NCBI GenBank assembly: GCA_024102665.1 | Contig: JAGFJP010000012.1 | Location: 1 to 43,430 of the forward strand | DNA: 43,430 bases | From: Thiogranum sp. | Lineage (GTDB): Bacteria > Pseudomonadota > Gammaproteobacteria > DSM-19610 | Reading direction: 5' to 3' | Shown: positions 15,464 to 23,753 of the stretch, one piece after another | How the letters are laid out: each line of letters opens with the position of its first letter | Numbering within the stretch: the stretch's first letter is position 1 | Made by a program: the position numbers and the translations under genes | The notes under the pieces: generated by a model | Seen by the model: only the letters and a program-made list of their open reading frames with translations | Told to the model about the DNA's origin: nothing | The model's database searches: none

Positions 15464-17188
15464 ATGTCCAATTTCAGACTCTGCCCTGATACGGGCTTGT
15501 ATTTCGACAGGAACGCGGAAAGTCTCATGAAGGTCAATGCGGTTGCGGCGGCGGTTTCGCTGCTGCTGGCCGGCCTGCTGGCGCTCGGCGTAGCCCTGAC
15601 CCGCTGGCCGGCCGTGCACCTGCTGCCCGCAGACCAGTTCTACATGTTCCTCACCGCGCACGGTATCGACGCACTGATCTTCTGGATCATTTTCTTCGAG
15701 ATCGCGATTCTCTACTTCGCGTCATCGACCCTGCTAAGGTGCCGGCTGGCGGCACCACGCTGGGCCTGGTCGGGTTTTGCCCTGATGGTGATCGGCGCGG
15801 TGTTGACCAATATCGCCGTTTTCCAGGGCAACTCGAGCGTGATGATGACCTCCTACGTACCGATGCAGGCAGCGCCGCATTTCTACCTCGGCCTGATTCT
15901 GTTCGCGGTGGGCGCGCTGATCGGCTGCTTCGTGTTCTTCGGCACCCTGGTGATCGCCAAACAGGAGCAGACCTACGAGGGTTCCATTCCGCTGGTCACC
16001 TTCGGTGCCGTTACCGCGGCGATTATCGCAGTATTCACCATTGCCTGCGGGGCCATCATCCTGGTACCGACCTTCCTCTGGTCTATCGGCTACATTGCGC
16101 ATATCGATCCGGCGATGTACCGCGTCATCTGGTGGGGCCTCGGTCATTCGTCGCAGCAGATCAACGTGGCGGCACACGTATCGGTATGGTACCTGGTCGG
16201 CGGCCTGCTGCTGGGCGCCCGGCCGATGTCCGAGAAAGTCAGCCGCGGCGCTTTCCTGCTCTATATATTGTTCCTTCAGCTCGCTTCCGCGCACCACATC
16301 CTGGTCGACCCGGGCATCAGCACCGAGTGGAAGATCTTCAACACCAGTTACGCCATGTACCTGGCGGTGCTGGCGAGCATGATCCACGGTCTCACCGTTC
16401 CCGGTTCCATGGAGGTGGCGCTGCGTCAGAAGGGCTACAACCGCGGCATGTTCGAGTGGCTGCGCAAGGCGCCGTGGGGTAACCCGACGTTTTCCGCCAC
16501 CTTCATCTCGATCATCATCTTCGGGTTCATCGGCGGCATCACCGGCGTGGTCATGGGTACCGAGCAGATCAACCTGATCATCCATAACACCATCTATGTC
16601 CCGGCGCATTTCCACGCCACCGTGGCGGTCGGCACCACACTGACCTTCATGGGCCTGACCTATCTGCTGATCCCGGTATTGTTCCGGCGCCGGATGATCC
16701 TGCCCACGCTGGCCAAATGGCAGCCTTACCTGTTCGGCGGCGGCATGACGATCCTGATCCTGTTCATGATGGGTGCCGGCACCCTGGGCGTATCGCGGCG
16801 TCACTGGGACATGGACTTCGCCGGCGCGGCGCTGAGCTTCGAGTATTCGGGCATGGCCTACACCATGATGGGCATTGCCGGCATCGGCGCCGTCATCGCC
16901 GTGTTCGCCGGTGGTGCCTACCTGTTGATCACGGTCGGCTCGCTGGTGTTCGGCAAAAAGCTGGAAGAATCCGCCGGTCTGCTGCAGAGCTTCGGCGTGC
17001 CCCTGCCATCGCGCGCCTATGGTGTACAGCCGGAAGTGCTGCCCATGGCGAAAGTCGTTGAGGAACACGGCTCGGCCGGCTTCGAGGCACCAGGCACTTT
17101 CGTGCTGGCCATGGTGCTGCTGGTATCGTTCGTCGTGTACTACTTCATCAACTGGAAATACCTGGCCTCGGTCTGGCCGCTGAGCTAG
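15464..17188 (+). CDS. B-family heme-copper reductase subunit I, sNOR-like (NorY-like) nitric oxide reductase
   Basis: A 574-aa membrane protein with about thirteen helices. Ligands can be read directly: His66 and His384 for the low-spin heme, His382 for the high-spin heme (VPAHFHATVAVG), and His228, His277 and His278 for the active-site metal (LASAHHILVDPG). In B-family oxygen reductases such as Thermus ba3 the metal His is followed four residues later by a Tyr cross-linked to it (GHPIVY). Here the sequence is GHSSQQ, so Gln232 takes the Tyr place. Loss of this Tyr is a mark of NO reductases that evolved from oxidases. Gene order (CuA subunit, subunit I, CtaB, SenC) resembles norSY-senC of ammonia oxidisers. 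NO reduction to N2O is therefore the likely reaction. A perfect FNR box lies upstream of the operon. Confidence 0.82.
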   Translation: MSNFRLCPDTGLYFDRNAESLMKVNAVAAAVSLLLAGLLALGVALTRWPAVHLLPADQFYMFLTAHGIDALIFWIIFFEIAILYFASSTLLRCRLAAPRWAWSGFALMVIGAVLTNIAVFQGNSSVMMTSYVPMQAAPHFYLGLILFAVGALIGCFVFFGTLVIAKQEQTYEGSIPLVTFGAVTAAIIAVFTIACGAIILVPTFLWSIGYIAHIDPAMYRVIWWGLGHSSQQINVAAHVSVWYLVGGLLLGARPMSEKVSRGAFLLYILFLQLASAHHILVDPGISTEWKIFNTSYAMYLAVLASMIHGLTVPGSMEVALRQKGYNRGMFEWLRKAPWGNPTFSATFISIIIFGFIGGITGVVMGTEQINLIIHNTIYVPAHFHATVAVGTTLTFMGLTYLLIPVLFRRRMILPTLAKWQPYLFGGGMTILILFMMGAGTLGVSRRHWDMDFAGAALSFEYSGMAYTMMGIAGIGAVIAVFAGGAYLLITVGSLVFGKKLEESAGLLQSFGVPLPSRAYGVQPEVLPMAKVVEEHGSAGFEAPGTFVLAMVLLVSFVVYYFINWKYLASVWPLS

Positions 17189-17208
17189 ACTTTCCCGGCC
17201 ATGTCCAC

Positions 17209-17235
17209 GCGGGGCGGTAATGATTACCGCCCCGC
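17209..17235. terminator. Strong hairpin between subunit I and ctaB
   Basis: Thirteen-base arms (GCGGGGCGGTAAT and its exact complement) flank a single G. The hairpin starts 20 bp after the subunit I stop. No T-run follows, so it more likely attenuates or stabilises the upstream mRNA than terminates it. It also shows that the first in-frame ATG of ctaB (17201) is an unlikely start. Confidence 0.65.
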
Positions 17236-17254
17236 TCCGCCGCAGGTGAAATGC

Positions 17255-18190
17255 ATGCGCGACTACACTCAAGCTCTTCCGCCCTGCCCCCGCCCCGAAC
17301 GGCTTGCGAAACAGCCCTGGACATTGTCGGAGCGGCTCAACCAGATTGTTAATCTTATGAAGCTCCGCATCGGCGTCGTCATGGCCGCCACGGCGGTAGT
17401 GGCCCTGGTGGTGACACCGGGACAGGCGATACCCGCCTGGCAGGTGCTGGTCCTGGCGCTCAGCGTACTGCTGGCTGCGGGCGCCGCAGGTGCTTTCAAC
17501 CAGTATTGCGAAACGGACATCGATGCCCGCATGCGGCGCACCCATGACCGTCCTTTCGTAACCGGCGCTTTGCCCCACAGTCGCGTGTGGCTGCTGGTGA
17601 TCGCGGTGCTGCTGGTCACCGCTGTCGCAACCGCAGGCATGCTGCTCAACGGCGTGGCTGCCCTGTACATTTTTCTGGGTGCATTCTTTTATGCGGTTGT
17701 CTACACGCTGTGGCTGAAACGCCGCACTTCCCTGAATATTGTCATCGGCGGAGCCTCGGGAAGTTTCGCCGTACTGGCGGGCGGGGCCGTGGTTGACCCG
17801 CAGCTGGGACCGGTACCGCTGGCCATGGCCGTGGTGCTGTTCCTCTGGACACCACCGCATTTCTGGAGCCTCGCCATCGCCCGCCGTGACGACTACGCGG
17901 CGGTCGGAGTGCCCATGCTCCCGGTAACGGCGGGCAACGCCTTCGCGGCGCGCGCCGTGCTGCTGCACACATTACTGCTGACCGCGGCATCTGTGGTGCC
18001 GTTTCTGTTCGGGCTCGGCTGGTTGTACCTGGCCGGCGCACTGGCCGGCGGCGGCTATTTCATCTACCGCAGCGCGCAACTGGTGCGCAACCCCTCCCGT
18101 GAAACCGGCATGCGCAGTTTCGTTGCCTCTCTGGTGCAACTGATCGTGCTGCTGTTGTTCGCTGTGCTCGACGCCCAGCTGTTGGGTTGA
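17255..18190 (+). CDS. ctaB: Protoheme IX farnesyltransferase (heme O synthase)
   Basis: A 311-aa UbiA-family prenyltransferase that attaches farnesyl diphosphate to heme B to make heme O, the precursor of heme A. The first aspartate-rich motif is NQYCETDIDARMRRTHDRPF, and the second conserved loop contains LFLWTPPHFWSLAIARRDDY. About nine membrane helices are present. The start at 17255 is chosen because AGGTGA precedes it by five bases; the upstream ATG at 17201 lies within a strong hairpin. A copy dedicated to this operon suggests the reductase carries an O- or A-type heme; heme A synthase is encoded at 31957. Confidence 0.9.
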   Translation: MRDYTQALPPCPRPERLAKQPWTLSERLNQIVNLMKLRIGVVMAATAVVALVVTPGQAIPAWQVLVLALSVLLAAGAAGAFNQYCETDIDARMRRTHDRPFVTGALPHSRVWLLVIAVLLVTAVATAGMLLNGVAALYIFLGAFFYAVVYTLWLKRRTSLNIVIGGASGSFAVLAGGAVVDPQLGPVPLAMAVVLFLWTPPHFWSLAIARRDDYAAVGVPMLPVTAGNAFAARAVLLHTLLLTAASVVPFLFGLGWLYLAGALAGGGYFIYRSAQLVRNPSRETGMRSFVASLVQLIVLLLFAVLDAQLLG

Positions 18191-18199
18191 TAACCCGGC

Positions 18200-19063
18200 A
18201 TGCTTCAGGGTGCCAGGCTATCCCCGCTGCTGCCGCTGCTGCTGTTGCTGCTTGTCTGCATCCCTGGTTACGGACTGCCGGCGCGCGCTGCCGGGCAGCC
18301 GGGCGGCAGCGCGCCGGCAGACCCGGTCAAAGCCTTCCAGTACCAGGCGGCGCTGGAACGCAGCCAGGCAGCCATCGGCACCCGGCTCGGCAATCATGCG
18401 TTGACCGACCACCAGGGGCGCGCGCTTTCGCTTGACGATTTGCGCGGCAAGCCGCTGGTTCTGAGCCTGATCTACACCAGCTGCTACCAGATCTGCCCGA
18501 TGACCACCCGGCACCTGGCCAAGGTCGTGGACAAGGCGCGCGCAGCGCTCGGCGATGACGGGTTCAACGTCGCCGTACTCGGCTTCGACGCGTACAACGA
18601 CAGTCCCCAGGCGATGTTGCATTTCGCCAGAAAACAGGGCATCGACCAGCGCGGCTGGTATCTGCTCAGCGCCAGCCCGGACACCATCAGGACTCTCGGC
18701 GCGGAAATCGGTTTTGAGTTCTTCGCCTCGCCCAACGGCTTCGACCACATTACCCAGGCCACCGTCATCGACGCCGACGGCCGCGTCTACCGTCAGGTCT
18801 ATGGCGAAGTATTCGACACCCCGCTGCTGGTGGAACCTCTCAAGCAACTGCTGCTGGGGCAGCCCAGGCCGGAGCAGACGCTGATCTCCGAACTGATAGA
18901 CAAGGTGCGTTTTTTCTGTACCACCTATGATCCGGCACGGGACGCCTACCATTTCGATTATTCGCTGTTTATCGGAATCGCAGTAGGGATGTTTGTCATT
19001 CTGTCCGGAGTTGCTTTCATCGCGCGCGAAATACTGCACGCACGGCGCTCGGCCAACACTTGA
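18200..19063 (+). CDS. SCO1/SenC copper chaperone, membrane-anchored
   Basis: A 287-aa SCO-family protein with a signal sequence (LLPLLLLLLVC), a thioredoxin fold and an unusual C-terminal membrane helix (about residues 252-277). The copper-binding set is complete: Cys95 and Cys99 (TSCYQICPM) and His183 (GFDHITQA). SCO proteins insert copper into, or reduce, the CuA cysteines of subunit II. It starts nine bases after ctaB and thus belongs to the reductase operon, where the CuA subunit is the obvious client. The stop codon lies inside an FNR-like box that probably starts the next transcript. Confidence 0.9.
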   Translation: MLQGARLSPLLPLLLLLLVCIPGYGLPARAAGQPGGSAPADPVKAFQYQAALERSQAAIGTRLGNHALTDHQGRALSLDDLRGKPLVLSLIYTSCYQICPMTTRHLAKVVDKARAALGDDGFNVAVLGFDAYNDSPQAMLHFARKQGIDQRGWYLLSASPDTIRTLGAEIGFEFFASPNGFDHITQATVIDADGRVYRQVYGEVFDTPLLVEPLKQLLLGQPRPEQTLISELIDKVRFFCTTYDPARDAYHFDYSLFIGIAVGMFVILSGVAFIAREILHARRSANT

Positions 19064-19073
19064 GGTATATCAA
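19060..19073 (+). promoter_or_regulatory. FNR-like box before the cytochrome b fusion gene
   Basis: TTGAGGTATATCAA matches TTGATNNNNATCAA with one mismatch. It overlaps the senC stop codon. A start point about 41 bp beyond its centre would fall near 19108, upstream of the cytochrome b fusion at 19244, with CATTTA (19092-19097) as a possible -10. Confidence 0.6.
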
Positions 19074-19243
19074 GGACGGTGCATACCGTGTCATTTACCG
19101 TGCGCCGGTGCAGGACAGGCAGAAATGCAGAAGATAAACCATTCGCGGCCGGGAGGTCGTCGCTACGCGACCTTGCAGGATCCCGGTCATGACGGGCAAC
19201 GCGTTTTTGCAACGACGACATTGAAAGCGGCGAGATCGACATC

Positions 19244-20812
19244 TTGACCAGGCACGTCAATCCCATAAAACGCAGCTACCTGCTGCTCGAAGACTGGTTC
19301 AACCTCTCGTTCGGAGCGGACTGGAATCCGCTTTACCATCTGGGGACGCTGGCGTTTTTCTTTTTCTGGGTGGTGCTGGTCAGCGGCATCTACCTGTTCA
19401 TCTTTTTCGATACCAGCATCGCCGGCGCCTACGCTTCCGTCGAGTACATGACCCATGATCAGTGGTATGCCGCCGGCGTCATGCGCAGCCTGCACCGCTA
19501 CGCCTCGGACGCGGCGATGGTGACCATTCTCCTGCACATGTTCCGTGAATTCTCCCTCGACCGCTATCGCGGCGTACGCTGGTTTTCCTGGTTTACCGGC
19601 GTGCCGACCCTGTGGTTTGTCATCACTCTGGGCATCACCGGTTACTGGCTGGTCTGGGATGAACTGGGTCTTTTCGTCGCCGTCTATTCCGCGCAGCTCA
19701 TGGACACCCTGCCGGTTGTATCCGGCTCCATGGCACGCGATTTTCTGGCCGGTCAGCTCACTGACCGCCTGTTCACACTGATGGGTTTCCTGCATCTGCT
19801 CGGTCAGCCGGTAATCCTCATCATCGCCCTGTGGATCCATGTCAAGCGGCTGTCGCACGTTAACATCAGCGCCCCGCGTGGCCTCGCCATCGGCAGCTTC
19901 CTGGCGCTGCTGGTGCTGTCATTGCTGAAACCTGCCACCAGCCACGGGCCGGCGGACCTGGACAAGGTGCCGACAGTGCTGAATATCGACTGGTTCTATC
20001 TCAATGTCTATCCGCTGCTCGACCGGTGGACCGCCGACCAGGTGTGGCTGGTGACCACCGGCGTCACCCTGCTGTTGATGATCATGCCCTGGTTGCCACC
20101 GAAGAAAACCGGCCCCGCCGCGGAAGTTCATCTCAACCAGTGCAACGGTTGTGGCCAGTGCGCTCAGGACTGTCCCTTCGACGCCATCACCGTGCAGGCG
20201 CGCACCGACGGCGCGCGCTGGGCCAGTGAAGTGGTGGTCAATCCGGACCAATGCGCGGCCTGCGGTATCTGTATGGCGTCCTGCCACGCCTCGAATCCGT
20301 TCCGCCAGCCACAGAAGCCGCTGGAAACCGCTATCGATATGCCGCAATTCCCGATCGATGAAATCCGGCGCCTCACCGGCAAGGCACTGGCAGAGCTGAA
20401 AGGCGACACGAAGATCATCGTGTTCGGTTGCGACAACGCTGTCGACGTCGCCGATTTCAAGGCGCCCGATGTTGCGGTGCTCAGTCTGTTCTGCGCCGGC
20501 ATGCTGCCGCCAACGCTGGTGGAATATGCGCTGGCGCACGGCGCGGACGGCGTGCTGGTCACCGGTTGCCGCAGCGGTGATTGTTACTATCGCTACGGGA
20601 ACATCTGGCTGGACCAGCGCTTCGCCGGCCGCCGCAAGCCCATACTGCGGCAACGCGCGCAACGCGAGCGCATAGAGGTATTCAGGGCGGCCGTCACCGA
20701 CACCGCCAGGCTGCGGCGCGGACTTGCACAGTTCCGGGAAAAGATTACCGCGGTCAAGCGCCAGGCAGCGCACACCGATCCATCAACCGGGCGCGAGGCC
20801 GGCGATGCCTGA
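19244..20812 (+). CDS. Cytochrome b6 / 2x[4Fe-4S] ferredoxin / MvhD fusion protein
   Basis: A 522-aa three-part electron-transfer protein. Residues 1-285 are a cytochrome b N-terminal domain with heme ligand pairs His84/His98 and His184/His199; the 15-residue second spacing is b6-like. Residues 297-350 hold two 4Fe-4S motifs (CNGCGQCAQDCP and CAACGICMASC). Residues 390-460 match MvhD/FrhD, the [2Fe-2S] subunit that links hydrogenase or formate modules to heterodisulfide reductase (Cys396, Cys417, Cys442, Cys447; GADGVLVTGCRSGDC). Such a protein could pass electrons between the quinone pool and a soluble FeS/flavin partner. The start appears to be TTG, overlapping the stop of a short upstream frame as TTGA; no ATG or GTG is available before the in-frame stop at 19190. 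The partner is not visible in this window. Confidence 0.85.
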   Translation: MTRHVNPIKRSYLLLEDWFNLSFGADWNPLYHLGTLAFFFFWVVLVSGIYLFIFFDTSIAGAYASVEYMTHDQWYAAGVMRSLHRYASDAAMVTILLHMFREFSLDRYRGVRWFSWFTGVPTLWFVITLGITGYWLVWDELGLFVAVYSAQLMDTLPVVSGSMARDFLAGQLTDRLFTLMGFLHLLGQPVILIIALWIHVKRLSHVNISAPRGLAIGSFLALLVLSLLKPATSHGPADLDKVPTVLNIDWFYLNVYPLLDRWTADQVWLVTTGVTLLLMIMPWLPPKKTGPAAEVHLNQCNGCGQCAQDCPFDAITVQARTDGARWASEVVVNPDQCAACGICMASCHASNPFRQPQKPLETAIDMPQFPIDEIRRLTGKALAELKGDTKIIVFGCDNAVDVADFKAPDVAVLSLFCAGMLPPTLVEYALAHGADGVLVTGCRSGDCYYRYGNIWLDQRFAGRRKPILRQRAQRERIEVFRAAVTDTARLRRGLAQFREKITAVKRQAAHTDPSTGREAGDA

Positions 20813-21308
20813 ACTGTTGCGCTATTCCCTGCAGGCGTTGAACTATGCGGTGTTCATGCTGCTGGTCTGGTATTTTTCGGTCGCACCGCCCTATACACAT
20901 CTGTCCCCGGACCAGGCGGTGATCACAGTCGCATTCGCACATGCCGGCGAACGCCGCGAGGCGTGCCGGGAACTTTCTGCGGAGGAACTGGCCCGGCTGC
21001 CGCCCAACATGCGCGCGCCCATGGACTGTCCGCGCGAGCGTTCGCCGGTATCAGTGGACCTTCTGGTCGATGGCGAGCGGGTTATCGACGAAGTGCACAC
21101 TGCACCCGGCCTGTACAATGACCTGGGGGTGGACATCTATCGCAGCGCCAAAGTGAGTGCCGGTGAACACAGGCTGGTCGTGCATATGAATGACAACGCG
21201 CGCGTCGAAGGTCCGACGCATGTTCACGAAGAAACGGTGGTGCTGGAGCCAGCCCAGCACCTGGTGATCAATTTCAATTCCGACACCAGGGAGTTTTTCA
21301 TCAAGTGA
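20805..21308 (+). CDS. Membrane-anchored protein of unknown function after the cytochrome b fusion
   Basis: A 167-aa protein with one N-terminal membrane helix (LNYAVFMLLVWYFSVAPPY) and a periplasmic beta-rich domain with two cysteines (EACRELS and MDCPRE). It ends with LEPAQHLVINFNSDTREFFIK, resembling a cupredoxin-like or immunoglobulin-like fold. I do not recognise the family. Its ATG overlaps the last eight bases of the cytochrome b fusion gene, so translation is coupled and a shared function is likely. A small extra ORF follows senC in some norSY clusters, and this could be its counterpart, but I cannot confirm it. Confidence 0.72.
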   Translation: MPELLRYSLQALNYAVFMLLVWYFSVAPPYTHLSPDQAVITVAFAHAGERREACRELSAEELARLPPNMRAPMDCPRERSPVSVDLLVDGERVIDEVHTAPGLYNDLGVDIYRSAKVSAGEHRLVVHMNDNARVEGPTHVHEETVVLEPAQHLVINFNSDTREFFIK

Positions 21309-21319
21309 GGCCGGGCCGG

Positions 21320-21505
21320 CTACTGCACAGGCAACAGGCGCTGGATCAGGTTGAACACCACCACTGCCAGGACCAGAATGATCGCGAAAAATATCAGTGA
21401 GCGGTGTTCGAAGCGTTCGCCGCGCCGGATCTCGATCCGGTTGAGGATCCAGTCCGAGACCAGGTACAGCAATACCGCGGCAATCGTGTAATAGAGCATT
21501 TCCAT
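21320..21505 (-). CDS. Small two-helix membrane protein
   Basis: A 61-aa protein with two membrane helices (YTIAAVLLYLVSDWIL and SLIFFAIILVLAVVVFNLI) separated by a short basic/acidic loop (NRIEIRRGERFEHR). The pattern recurs in gammaproteobacteria as an uncharacterised small inner-membrane protein. It is convergent with the preceding gene (11 bp apart). A possible ribosome site (ggtgaatccgg) lies before the start. Confidence 0.65.
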   Translation of the reverse strand: MEMLYYTIAAVLLYLVSDWILNRIEIRRGERFEHRSLIFFAIILVLAVVVFNLIQRLLPVQ

Positions 21506-21645
21506 TATCGGTATCCGGATTCACCTCTGGCCGCCGGTTACAATAACCGGCGGGTCCCATTACAATTCTGCATGGCGCAACACAATAGCACAACGCCGAC
21601 CGGCAACGGCGCATGCGCATACGCAAACCAGGAGCCTGGCATCGC

Positions 21646-22020
21646 ATGATACTGGCAAAACAGATTCACGTCGCGTGCGTGATACTGACCTTTGTGCTGT
21701 TTTTCACCCGCGGTGTGTGGATGCTCATGGAATCGGATCTGCTGCAGCGCAAGTGGACGCGGCGGGTGCCGCCGGTCATCGACACCCTGTTGCTGCTCAG
21801 CGCCATCTACCTGGCCGTCACCATCCACCAGTATCCCTTCGTGCACGGCTGGCTGACCGCCAAGGTTCTCGCGTTGTTCGCGTATATCGGACTGGGTATG
21901 CTGGCGCTGACCTATGGCCGCACCAAAACCGTTCGCGCGACTGCATGGGTCGCTGCGCTGCTGTGTTTTGCCTACATCGTAGCGGTCGCGTATACGAAAA
22001 ATCACTGGGTGTTCACCTGA
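21646..22020 (+). CDS. SirB2-family membrane protein
   Basis: A 124-aa protein with four membrane helices matching SirB2 (IHVACVILTFVLFFTRGVWML, then PVIDTLLLLSAIYLAV and YGRTKTVRATAWVAALLCFAYIVAVAYTK). SirB family proteins are widespread but their biochemical role is not established. Many members occur with respiratory genes. The ATG at 21646 is favoured by an upstream aggag and by the family N-terminus; a start at 21613 is possible. It is followed 15 bp later by an unknown lipoprotein. Confidence 0.85.
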   Translation: MILAKQIHVACVILTFVLFFTRGVWMLMESDLLQRKWTRRVPPVIDTLLLLSAIYLAVTIHQYPFVHGWLTAKVLALFAYIGLGMLALTYGRTKTVRATAWVAALLCFAYIVAVAYTKNHWVFT

Positions 22021-22035
22021 AAACGGTATCCGGCA

Positions 22036-23082
22036 ATGATCAGGCATAAGCATCGATATCGCGTGAAGGCATCGCTCCTCGCCGCCTGCCTGCTGGTGAC
22101 CGCCTGCGGCGAGCCGAGCAAACGTCTCGATGACTATCTGTTCTACGACGGCCCGGTGCTGCAACTCAAGGTGGTGCGCTTTTACCGCAACATTCCGTTC
22201 AACTACCTGGGCGAACACGCCGTGGTGATGTGCCGCTCGGAGCATACCCGCGACTTCCGGCAGGACGACGCCCGCGACAACGGCTGGCGTATCCTCGGTG
22301 ACGCCGGCAGCCAGGGCAGTCAGGATGCCCGCGAGGCGGCACTCGCCGTTCAGGACAGCTACCGGGTCATAGACGCGCATATCCTGGTAGTGACACAGCA
22401 GGCACTGAATATCAGCTTCGATGCCTGTGGCTCGTTCTCCAGCTGGGATCCGACCCGGCTGCCGCCCGGGATGATCGAGGCAGTCGAGAAACCCGACTCC
22501 TGCGCACCCGCGGGACCGGTGGATTGCCGCTACCTGGATTTTGAAGGCGAGCGCACGCCGCGTTACGACAAGATCGCGACCGCGGCGGCGGGACAGGTCA
22601 GCTTCAACGTGGTGTCAACCGCGTTCCGCGATGTGCAATCCTTGCGGGTTCACACACGCAACAACGGCGCCCTTTGGCATGTGGACACTGTGACAAGGGA
22701 CAGCACGCCAGCAGAACTGCAGCCGGATACCCTGCGCGCCCTGCGCCTTGAGGTGCCGGCGCACGGCGAGCAGCCGGACCTGGCGCAATGGCTGGAATCC
22801 GTGCTGGCGCCGCGCAGCATGGTCGTCTGGCCGCGGCACACCACAGACTGCCGCGATCCGGCCGCGGCAGCGGACGCAAGCACGACGTTACAGTGCGCCG
22901 AAATCCGTTTCCGCGACGGTGCCGGTAATCACGGTATTATTTCCCTCGCCCTCGACAGCGGACCGAACGGCGCGCCATCGTTCCATGCCGCTGTTTACAG
23001 CACGGCCGACGCTTCTTACCCGGCGAAATCCCTGACCCGGCTTCGCGACCTGCTCGCGACAGCGGCAACGCTGCGCCGCTGA
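22036..23082 (+). CDS. Predicted lipoprotein of unknown function
   Basis: A 348-aa protein with a lipoprotein signal peptide: a basic start, hydrophobic SLLAACLLV, and lipobox VTAC with Cys24 as the lipidated residue. The mature part has several cysteines (for example CRSEH, FDACGS, DSCAPAGPVDC, TTDC, LQCAEI) that could form disulfides in the periplasm. There are no recognisable catalytic motifs. It follows the SirB2 gene on the same strand and probably shares its transcript. The function is unknown. Confidence 0.7.
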   Translation: MIRHKHRYRVKASLLAACLLVTACGEPSKRLDDYLFYDGPVLQLKVVRFYRNIPFNYLGEHAVVMCRSEHTRDFRQDDARDNGWRILGDAGSQGSQDAREAALAVQDSYRVIDAHILVVTQQALNISFDACGSFSSWDPTRLPPGMIEAVEKPDSCAPAGPVDCRYLDFEGERTPRYDKIATAAAGQVSFNVVSTAFRDVQSLRVHTRNNGALWHVDTVTRDSTPAELQPDTLRALRLEVPAHGEQPDLAQWLESVLAPRSMVVWPRHTTDCRDPAAAADASTTLQCAEIRFRDGAGNHGIISLALDSGPNGAPSFHAAVYSTADASYPAKSLTRLRDLLATAATLRR

Positions 23083-23181
23083 GGCTGGCTACCCTGCGGA
23101 AGGGACGGGGAAGCCAGCCGTGTGTCGCGCAATGGTCGCACTCGCGTACACCGGCCCGCTGCGGCGCATATCGCGAGGCTC

Positions 23182-23634
23182 TCAACTCAATCCTTTCTGC
23201 TGAAAGAACTCGCGGTACTGGTAATCGACCTCGTTGATGTGCTTGTACAGCCAGTCCCACAGCAACGAGCTCATTTTCTTCTTGAACTTGATGTTGCGAT
23301 TGTTGATTTCGCCCTGCATCTTGATCATTTCCGCAGTGAAATCGTCGTGCAGCTTCTTGTGGTCTTCATACGCCGGGTAACCGTGTTCGCGCATCAGGGC
23401 TTCTTCTTCAGCGAAATGCGTAGCCACGTAACGCATGACCTTGCTCAGCAGCGAATCGATGCGGCGCCAGTCCTCGTTGGTCGGTTCGCGTGATGACAGT
23501 TCTTCCACGATCTGGCTGAACTCCACGGCATAGCTCGCCAGGCGCAGGTGCTGCTTGTTGATTTCCGCGATACCGACTTCCTTCAACAGGCAATGGGAAC
23601 TGTCTTTGGCTGCAGAACTCTTGAATCCGAACAT
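23182..23634 (-). CDS. Bacteriohemerythrin
   Basis: A 150-aa canonical bacteriohemerythrin binding O2 at a di-iron site. The signature is complete: HxxL (INKQHLRL), HFAEEEALM, EDHKKLHDDF and the C-terminal WLYKHINEVDYQY, giving five His and two acidic ligands. It has a strong ribosome site (ggaggaaagtat). It lacks a fused partner domain, so it is a soluble oxygen or NO carrier or sensor. It is the second of three hemerythrin-type genes in this window. Confidence 0.93.
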   Translation of the reverse strand: MFGFKSSAAKDSSHCLLKEVGIAEINKQHLRLASYAVEFSQIVEELSSREPTNEDWRRIDSLLSKVMRYVATHFAEEEALMREHGYPAYEDHKKLHDDFTAEMIKMQGEINNRNIKFKKKMSSLLWDWLYKHINEVDYQYREFFQQKGLS

Positions 23635-23753
23635 ATACTTTCCTCCAGAAATGATTCCGCGGCGAGGCTGGCGGCGCTGCTGCGCTTGCCTTTGGTACGT
23701 TACATGAGGCCTGATACCTTACCTTAGACCAGCATACCGGCGCGCGCGACCGC

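Noticed and set aside
15734-17968. 744-codon open frame on the minus strand across the NO reductase genes
   Set aside because: It is antisense to the clearly coding subunit I and ctaB genes and has a His/Gln/Arg-rich composition typical of a shadow frame in high-GC DNA.
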